Shown: piece after piece, positions 8,861 through 14,631 of the stretch | How the letters are laid out: the number at the start of each line of letters is the position of its first letter | Numbering within the stretch: the first letter of the stretch is position 1 | Made by a program: the position numbers and the translations under genes | Assembly: GCA_900618425.1 (NCBI GenBank) | Contig: UZAN01043697.1 | Span: 25,358-39,988 of the forward strand | Direction: 5' to 3' | Length of the DNA stretch: 14,631 bases | Source of the DNA: Echinostoma caproni | Lineage: Eukaryota > Platyhelminthes > Trematoda > Plagiorchiida > Echinostomatidae | Notes under the pieces: generated by a model | The model's input: only the letters and a program-made list of their open reading frames with translations | What the model was told of the DNA's origin: nothing | Databases searched by the model: none

Positions 8861-10924
8861 TTTCTTATCTAGTCAGAATGCCTGAAAAGGTATATGTATG
8901 CACACTTAGATCGTGTACTCGGCGTATTGATCACAGAGGTTCACTTTATTTGCCTCCCTCCAATTAGGCCCAATCCTGTCACCATCTTGTGCTTTATCAC
9001 TTGAATTGTGTAGATTGTGAGCTTGGCAGCGATCAGTGAAGTTCACTTCACTGAATCTCACTGTTCAATAATGATGATGATACTGATGGACGGTAGGCGA
9101 AAGCTAGTAACCAATAGATATGACTGAAACGGGAGGCTCAAACTAAGGAACTACGGATGTCCCGCACCACCGGTACAGTAGTTTGGTTGGGACTATGGTT
9201 AAATTTTCACAATAAGGCCGTAGTTTCGCCGGTGTTTTGATGCAGTCAGTGTGAGCTACCGAACAGCAGTGTTAGATGTGAATGATGAGACGAGCGACTT
9301 CCACGGTGCACAGCATTTGATCATTTAGCATAGTCTGTATCCCCATACGTGAGAGAGACTGGAATCTTGTGGTCAAAAGCCACCTAGCCTCGGTTCATTT
9401 CACCGATCCGTGTGTGTAGTTGTGTCACCAGATTAGGGACTTTTTCTCTCTAATTCTCACCAGGCTGAGCACATTGATCTGAAGACATTCGTAGGGTATG
9501 CACCATTCCCATAATCTATACGGGATCAACAAACACTCTTGGGATCCCGTCGCTACGCATAGTTTGAGCAATCATGCGCCGTGTGCACAAATGCAACAAG
9601 ATCCGTTTTCAAACATTGTAGATTGGTTAATCTCTGCTCTGCTTCGTGATCCGGATTCACCAGCAAGAAATATACTTTGACAGATAACTCACTCACTCAT
9701 TCATCGATACAAAAACAACAACAGAAGGGATCAGATGATTGATTTTGCCCGCATGCGGATGCCGTTGGATATTCGCCTATCCGGAGAAGCATGGTAGTCA
9801 AGAGTGAGATATGTCTACTCTCTCCACCAACGCCCGAGCAACAGATTACATACAATGGTAGTCCAATAATGGTTACTAGGGCATCCATTGAACTTGACTT
9901 TATCACATACACCTATGCATTCCCGGGGGTGGGAATAGAGTTGACTGACTGAGTGTGTGAATTCTGCCGAGAATCCAAACACAAGGCAAAATCTTAAGAC
10001 CTACCCGGTCCCTGTCTTGACCTTCAAAGCTTTTTTTATGTAGATCGTAAAGATGAAGTTACCAAAAAAATAAGCTCCGTATGTTTATTCACTCTGAATT
10101 GATTTGCAGAGATTTCACAGTTTTGTGATAAATAGCTCCAGGTGCTTGCTTCCGGCTCTGTAGATAACTATTTTAAACCAATTTCGGAAAAAACCAAGGC
10201 TTTTCGATGGCTGAAGGCTGCGTTTGCTGAGGTGCTTAGCATTATAGTCAGACCATATTCAGAGAGTCTACAATGAATGATTCGCAAAACATGATGACAA
10301 TTTGGGGAATTGTGAGTCACTCAACTTTTAAAACATGATATTCAACTGAACCTGATCAAATCTGTATAATGGGTAGTATATGACGGATTGAACAGAATTT
10401 CGAAGAAGCACATACGACCACTGTCATCAGGTACGCGCTTACCCGGTAATCCTTTGTCTGATCATCCTTTTACTTATACCCCCGACGTGGATGAGGCAAC
10501 ACAAATCGCTATTGGAGCTCAAGGGTTTGATTTTCAGACAAACAAGCCTCGAGTGCAATGATTCTGCGTTAGGTATTGTGGATTAGATGCGTCCAGCCTC
10601 AGTTAACTCAATGCCCCTGCCAACACAGCGTCGCACTTTGTGCTCCCAGAGTGCTCCAAAATTCGCACTTTCTAAATGAGACCTGTATAAGCTCAAATGT
10701 ACGTTTATTGCATTAAAAAAAACAAATGCATTCCTGTCAATAGTTGTTATATTTATCTACATGGTTTTCTTCCGAAGTAACTGTTTGTTTGAATTGATTG
10801 CAAGTGGTTTCAATAGCGGGCAGCCATTATCAAGTTGCTCTTCGCTTCTATGCTTCGTGCTATCGTTGCCTACTGTTTATTTCTACTCTATCTCCATTAG
10901 ATTACTCGTCGTATTTGTTTGTAA
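8861..10924. other. No supported gene
   Basis: About 2 kb without a recognisable gene. It contains the hairpin at 9033-9054. A minus-strand stretch of 71 codons (9697-9912) ending in a Cys-rich tail comes from a CAA run read as TGT codons and is not convincing. Confidence 0.55.
9033..9054. repeat. Short perfect hairpin
   Basis: TCAGTGAAGT and ACTTCACTGA are exact complements separated by only two bases, giving ten-base arms. No neighbouring gene explains it. Confidence 0.7.
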
Positions 10925-11063
10925 ACATTTTCAAAATCTCGCCATACATTGAATAAACTACCTCGTGGAACAAGTAAATGGAGCGGTTATTGGCAGTTGC
11001 AGAGTTATTTCCCGACGGAGTGTCCACAACTGCAACCTGACAACAAAAACCAACAATTTCATG
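10925..11063 (+). pseudogene. Candidate 5' exon of the transposase relic
   Basis: The frame is open from just after a TAA at 10922-10924 to a donor at ATG|GTTAGTAAG (exon end 11063). The reading includes LPRGTSKWSGYWQLQSYFP and ends PDNKNQQFH with one base left over. A downstream acceptor (GGTTTTAG) would make the intron only 40 nt, and the next exon supplies exactly the two bases required. No ATG occurs in this frame, so a real start would be upstream or lost. The match rests on splice signals and phase, not on recognised homology. An alternative frame starting ATGGAGCGG at 10978 stops after 19 codons. Confidence 0.3.
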
Positions 11064-11103
11064 GTTAGTAAGACAAATTGTACGTGATCCTATTTGGTTT
11101 TAG
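11064..11103 (+). other. Putative 40-nt mini-intron
   Basis: GTTAGTAAG at the 5' side and TTTGGTTTTAG at the 3' side, joining codons in phase 1 on both sides. Very short introns of this size are known from flatworm genes. Its reality depends on the 5' exon being genuine. Confidence 0.3.
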
Positions 11104-12076
11104 GTCCGCAACCCACATTTGAACTAAGTGATGACAATTGTTGTGATGTCATTGCCCCTGAAAACCCAAGCAGCCCACAAACCAGCCAGCCCTGCACCGG
11201 TATGCATTGAGATATTATGTGATTAAGAGATACCGATAGGTAATATTGTTAATCGCATATCTCCGGAGAAACGACGCCATTATTTGCATTGAGTGATTCT
11301 TCAAACAGTTAGTTGTAATACTATGTAGGACAAGGTGTGTTTATTGTTGTTGCTAGATCAGCAGTGCTCTGAAAGCACACAGACTGTTTTACGCTCAATA
11401 TGTTCAGCCCATTCATCAGATATATGACGTAATGTGTAGAAAAGCAATTAATTGTCTGGCCTTATATAATTTCAGATGTTTACGGCACTGCTGAAAACCG
11501 CCCCAGTTTGGCTGATATATGCCCGGCTTTTTTCGATTGAAGCTAAACTGTGTGCCGGTGCCATCAACATAATTTTGAAGCATCTTAGCAGATTATTCCG
11601 GGAAGTACCGAGCGACAGTCGAACTCGTTTACGTACTCCTCGAATATCGAAAAGCATCTCTATGGAATCCGGAAACTATGTTCACTTTGGCTTGTGTGAT
11701 GACATTAAAAATACATTCGGCCCAAGGCCTTCCGCGTTGAATGCGCCGTGGCGTTTGCAAACAGCCATCGATGGACTAACTCTTTTCCGGCAGTTCACGT
11801 ATGCAGCTGTGGCCCGTGCTCGGTGGTCTAGTACAACCCCGAACGGAGGTTTTAACTATCGGAGTCTACTGTGGTCTATGTAAACCAAAAAACGTAACGC
11901 AATATTTGGCACCGTTGATTGATGAATTGCACCGGTGCGAATCTGATGGGTTCCGATTTTCATCTGAAGGTCCCGCAGTTGCTTTGGAGTTGGACAGTAT
12001 AATATATGATGCTTCAGCGTGTGCATTTGCAAAGCAAATCAAATGCCCGGTCGGCTGTGGCGCCACAGCCGATTTT
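11104..12076 (+). pseudogene. Decayed EnSpm/CACTA-like transposase (metazoan group), 3'-truncated
   Basis: An exon at 11104-11199 (acidic, FELSDDNCCDVIAPENP) is followed by a 276-nt intron (GTATGC...TTTCAG, 11200-11475) and a long exon from 11476. Recognised motifs come in family order: SLADICPAF near 11505; VPSDSRTRLRTPR from 11605; MESGNYVHFGL from 11662; IDGLTLF from 11767; MQLWPVL from 11801; GVYCGLCKPK from 11861; LIDEL from 11915; YDASACAFAKQIK from 12005. The metazoan Tnp2-like transposases carry xPxDARTLLRTPR, IDGLPLF, QLWPIL, GIYCGxxKP and CDAPARAF, and their IDG and CDAP aspartates are thought to be catalytic. Both Asp are kept, but CDAPAR is altered. The motifs lie in three frames, fitting one-base insertions near the T6 run at 11528-11533 and near 11790-11800. 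The expected GYxGCxxC element and everything after it are missing. The gene is dead. Confidence 0.75.
12051..12072. repeat. 22-bp perfect palindrome at the transposase breakpoint
   Basis: TCGGCTGTGGC and its exact complement meet without a spacer. The palindrome lies exactly where transposase homology ends and the AT-only tract begins, in place of the expected GYxGCxxC codons. It may be a fold-back left by a rearrangement. Confidence 0.85.
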
Positions 12077-12119
12077 TAATATAATATAATTATTAATATA
12101 ATATAATATTATTATTTTT
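12073..12119. repeat. AT-only low-complexity tract
   Basis: Forty-six A/T bases built mainly of TAATA and ATTAT words, internally self-complementary, follow directly on the palindrome. It separates the transposase relic from the minus-strand exon. Such tracts are common breakage and insertion sites. Confidence 0.85.
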
Positions 12120-12220
12120 CTCAAAATCGACTTCCCGAGATGCACAAGAGATTTGCTCTAGCTAGTGCAGCTTAACACACCACTATGCATTGTTTAAAAA
12201 AAAACCACATATGAACTTAC

Positions 12221-12655
12221 CGGTAACGGATACTGACGTGGATGATGACGTTCCAGTCACCGAGGGGCCGGCAGTTTGTGATCGGACAGTGCCGGCATTT
12301 GTGCTCGCCAGCGGTGCAGCGTTATTCGTGTTTGGTGACCGAATTCGTGTACTGTTCGTTTGGAAAACTGGACAACCGTGATTTTTCGCACCTCTGTTTG
12401 ATCGACCGGACAGCGTGGAGGTCGCCCTCGGCAATGAACCATCGACGGAATCAGTTGATTGAGGACAATTTAAAGAAATATTATTCTGATGCACAGGGAT
12501 ACTGGTTCGTTCACCAGACCGCGTACCATTCACGTAGCCGGACGAATTAGTCGACGATGAATTGGAAGAAGACAATGCCGAAGACGGAGGATTGATTCGA
12601 GTCGGATTGGATCTGGCAATGGGTACACGTACAGGAATCGGATCAACACAAATGC
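12221..12655 (-). CDS. Ser/Thr/Asn-rich internal exon of an unidentified host gene
   Basis: On the minus strand the frame is open from 12659 to below 12221. A perfect donor (TTACCG|GTAAGT, exon end 12221) and a fair acceptor (CTAAT branch-like word, then GATAAGCAG, exon start 12655) bound 435 nt. Both boundaries are phase 1. The roughly 144-residue segment starts ICVDPIPVRVPIARSNPTR, continues with runs such as SSSNSSSTNSSG, and ends SSSTSVSVT. It has no ATG in frame near its start, so it is internal. Low-complexity Ser/Thr/Asn content suggests a disordered, possibly phosphorylated or glycosylated linker; no domain is recognised. It lies opposite to the transposase relic, about 100 bp away. 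Several shorter open frames on the other strand (12190-12550) are its shadows. Confidence 0.45.
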
Positions 12656-12879
12656 CTGCTTATCAGGAATTAGTGGGATGTGCAGAACGAACGAGTTAAT
12701 TCCCTGTGTAATAAGTGCTCGTAAGATGTTCCGTTTAAGTGACCAAGAAAAATCGACAACTGTACTGTCCTGTTGTCCACGTGAGTGGCAATGCAAAAGA
12801 CCCTAAATTTCATTGTCGTCTGCCATAGTGCACGCGATGACTGCATGCATGGTAGTCTCGGGGGTTAGGACAGGCGAAT
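12656..12879. other. No supported feature; would be intron of the minus-strand gene
   Basis: No donor on the minus strand in this stretch matches the phase needed by the exon at 12221-12655. A short ATG-started minus frame near 12842-12795 stops after 15 codons without a splice donor. Confidence 0.4.
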
Positions 12880-13150
12880 GCCTACTGACTGGTCAATGTC
12901 ACGTCGCAGTGTTTTGTTTCTGATTGGTCAATCTCGAAGTTGTTGTTGCGTTGTGATTGGCCCAAAACTGCTCTGCATTCAACTGCGTCCGTGTGGTGTT
13001 GCGTGTGATTGTGTGTCGGTGGACACGCGCGCTTGTCGGTCCGTTAGGCCAAACAAACCTGCGTACACTTACGCACGACTACACCCGATGACTTACTTCC
13101 AGGGCGTGCGCGCGCACGCACACGTCATCCGGGTAAACGGGCTGAGGCGT
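12880..13150 (-). promoter_or_regulatory. Promoter-like CpG-rich stretch with paired inverted CCAAT boxes
   Basis: ATTGG (CCAAT on the minus strand) occurs in TGATTGGTCA at 12921-12930 and again at 12956-12960, 33 bp apart. Further along there is a CRE-like ACGTCAT (13122-13128) and a 16-bp CG palindrome (13104-13119). CpG density is above that of the flanks. Clustered CCAAT boxes at about three helical turns are typical of NF-Y-bound promoters. The orientation would suit transcription toward lower coordinates. No TATA box or start site is evident, and chance clustering is possible. Confidence 0.25.
13104..13119. repeat. 16-bp CG palindrome, alternating purine-pyrimidine
   Basis: GCGTGCGCGCGCACGC is perfectly self-complementary and alternates purine and pyrimidine throughout. 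It resembles the tract at 183-218 and can adopt cruciform or Z-DNA forms. Confidence 0.75.
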
Positions 13151-13348
13151 AATGGCTGGATTGCCTGAGTCCGGAGCACAACATCGCGACAGGCATTCAC
13201 CGTTGCCTAGACGGACTTGGTTTCACTAACACAAATGCGTATTAGAAGAGATGAGCGAGGTACGCATGCCCATAGAAAACGTTTACAATGATGGATTGAT
13301 TGGGTTAGATCGTGCATGAACTAAACGGAAAACGATCTGACCACTTAC
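13120..13348. other. No supported feature
   Basis: Carries the upper part of a possible minus-strand exon ending at a GGAA|GTAAGT donor (about 13097). Its open frames leave phase 0 or 2, which do not fit the exon at 12221-12655, so it is not called. Confidence 0.4.
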
Positions 13349-13378
13349 CTGGTCGTAGTATGCTTGTGCTTGTGCTAC
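13349..13378 (-). CDS. Possible 30-nt micro-exon upstream of the Ser/Thr-rich exon
   Basis: On the minus strand, an acceptor CCTTATAG and a perfect donor CCAG|GTAAGT enclose 30 nt encoding SSTSTSILRP-like residues (two bases, nine codons, one base). The exit phase fits the entry of the exon at 12221-12655, giving a Gly codon at the junction, and the Ser/Thr composition is alike. Micro-exons divisible by three are well known in flukes. However, the same bases overlap a possible tRNA-like element on the plus strand and the acceptor has a poor pyrimidine tract. Confidence 0.25.
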
Positions 13379-13384
13379 CTATAA

Positions 13385-13400
13385 GGTCGCGGGATCGATC
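13385..13400 (+). other. tRNA T-arm/B-box-like word
   Basis: GGTCGCGGGATCGATC resembles the B-box region of tRNA-derived SINEs (GGTTCGANTCC). No matching A box was found 30-60 nt upstream, so an element is not established. It competes with the micro-exon reading just beside it. Confidence 0.2.
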
Positions 13401-14098
13401 ATCGGGTGGGTTGATGGATTAGTACTACTGATGAAACCTAATTGAGTTGAATAAGTTGTTCCGTGCTCCTAGGACTTTTAGTTCGAGCTTCATCTATTCT
13501 GTACGCGATGAGATTAACCACAACATCAAGGCATGCTCAACCCTGAGCCCCACTGATTTGTTCAGTTACTGAACAGTGCTCTCGTTCACTACAGTGACAG
13601 TTTTACTAAAACTATTGATCCCGAAAAAGGACAGTTAGTTTCAGAAATCCTTGTACGTTCCCCTTGTCGTCTCGATCCCCTCCGGTCCCTTTCCTTGCGA
13701 AAGTATGACTGATTGTGTTCTCACAACGCTTTGTTTTCCGTAACAGGAACGACTAGCATGATAACCGCCTACTAAATTATTAACACATAAAGCAATTTTC
13801 TTCACAGATGAAAAACCATGCATCGGAAGTGCATGTGACCTGTTTCACTTGACAGTTTCACTGCCATTAGCAGAACGAAACCACCGCATCTATTGCGGTT
13901 CAAGCTGGGCTACGGATTTGTATCTTTTTCTTGTCCAAGCAGCAACCACTTTGTTGATGTAAAAAAATTGAGTACTAGTACTAGCACTTCTGATACACGT
14001 ACAGAAGTTCGTGGGAGTGAATCCACGATACAAAATTGTACCACATAGCGCTGAGGAGTCCTATCTGAATAACAAAGGCTACGCGGTGTGCTTTTCCC
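13401..14098. other. No supported gene
   Basis: About 700 bp. It contains a 17-nt fold-back (TGTTCAGT-T-ACTGAACA, 13559-13575). A minus-strand ATG-started frame of 60 codons (13823-13641) has no recognised motif. Confidence 0.5.
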
Positions 14099-14121
14099 GG
14101 GTGTGGCGGGAGGGAAGGGGG
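14099..14121 (+). other. G-quadruplex motif
   Basis: Four G runs of at least three (14099-14101, 14108-14110, 14112-14114, 14117-14121) are separated by loops of 6, 1 and 2 bases, meeting the usual G3+N1-7 definition on the plus strand. No gene is attached. Confidence 0.65.
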
Positions 14122-14136
14122 ATTAGGCGCTGTTTT

Positions 14137-14165
14137 TGTTGTTGTTGTTGTTGTTATTGTTGTTC
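14137..14165. repeat. (GTT)n trinucleotide microsatellite, interrupted
   Basis: About nine TTG/GTT units with one TTA interruption. It lies 15 bp after the G-quadruplex motif. The Cys-rich reading it gives on the plus strand is a by-product of the repeat. Confidence 0.9.
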
Positions 14166-14631
14166 AACAAACTTAAATTACTACTTAACTTCGAACGATT
14201 TTAAGCCAATCGTAAATCAATCAAGCATTTAATATTCATAAGTTGATCGAATCGGTCAAACGTATTTTCTGACCACATCCCCTGATGGGGTATTGATCGG
14301 TCACCTTACTAAGTGACTGTAAATTAACTGAATGTAGCATATTCACAAATAAAATGATCATTTTTTTCATTATTACTAATGTTATGATCATTATTCCTTA
14401 ACACAAATCCAAGTAAGTCCTATTGGGTTCTCTTGTGACGGAACACTACTAGTTTGCACCGTCAAATCGAATTCTAGTGGAGTAATCACGATCAGAATTA
14501 CAAACTGAAATGTGGTACGACACCATTGTGGTGGTTCTTTACTTGACAGTTTCACAACGACAGTTCTTTTTTTTCTTGCCTAATTCTTCTCCCGAAGTTT
14601 CCTGATCTATCCGTATACGCTGGACGTGGTC
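14166..14631. other. No supported gene
   Basis: AT-rich stretch without recognisable coding or RNA features. It carries the second copy of a 15-bp direct repeat (14541-14555; the first is at 13847-13861). Confidence 0.5.

Noticed and set aside
9697..9912. Minus-strand frame with a Cys-rich end
   Set aside because: The cysteines come from a CAA repeat read in reverse; there is no motif or splice support.
11866..12066. Minus-strand open stretch opposite the transposase
   Set aside because: Shadow of the transposase coding strand, which carries the recognisable motifs.
12190..12550. Plus-strand and alternative minus-strand frames across the Ser/Thr-rich exon
   Set aside because: No motifs and no splice sites. 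The minus-strand frame with the GTAAGT donor explains the openness better.
13097..13168. Minus-strand exon ending at a perfect GGAA|GTAAGT donor
   Set aside because: A good donor, but its open frames leave phase 0 or 2, which does not fit the next exon, and CG-rich sequence is open by composition.
1..14631. CRISPR array, bacterial operon, rRNA or functional tRNA gene
   Set aside because: No regularly spaced direct repeats, no ribosome-binding-site-led gene rows and no complete tRNA or rRNA structures were seen.

Overview
The window reads as non-coding-rich nuclear DNA of an animal, most likely a digenean trematode (fluke). There is no operon structure, no dense reading frames and no prokaryotic signals. 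What I recognise are retroelement and DNA-transposon remnants, a tRNA-derived SINE, microsatellites, and a few exon-like stretches bounded by GT...AG splice sites. The fluke assignment is inference: it rests on the style of the reverse-transcriptase C-terminus seen in four LINE fragments (motifs such as LPGWGPRD, GNRTSNAE and DMA-x-x-R-x-Q), on a possible 40-nt intron, and on moderate AT content. No species can be fixed from the sequence alone.

Layout. 1-414: an (AC)n run, a CG-rich alternating inverted repeat, and a (TGCG)n/poly-G tract. 905-1095: 3' end of a LINE, plus strand. 3110-3535: a longer fragment of the same LINE region, minus strand. 5370-5485: a third fragment, minus strand. 6205-6487: a tRNA-derived SINE, minus strand, flanked at 6488-6781 by a same-strand open stretch that may belong to a composite repeat. 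7013-7314 and 8109-8387: two weak minus-strand exon candidates. 8631-8860: a fourth LINE fragment, plus strand. 10925-12076: a decayed EnSpm/CACTA-like transposase gene, plus strand, with spliced 5' exons and two frameshifts, ending in a perfect 22-bp palindrome and an AT-only tract. 12221-12655: a Ser/Thr/Asn-rich minus-strand exon with good splice sites. 12880-13150: a CpG-rich, promoter-like stretch. 13349-13400: a conflict zone that could be a 30-nt minus-strand exon or a plus-strand tRNA-like element. 14099-14165: a G-quadruplex motif beside a (GTT)n run. Everything else showed nothing I could support.

How the parts fit. The minus-strand exon candidates (13349-13378, 12221-12655, 8109-8387, 7013-7314) all have boundaries that fall in phase 1. 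They could therefore belong to one host gene read right to left, with the transposase relic and two of the LINE fragments (plus the SINE downstream of it) lying in or near its introns. This is a hypothesis: only the 435-nt exon has real sequence support, and I did not recognise the protein. The transposase relic is the best-recognised protein-coding feature and it is no longer functional.
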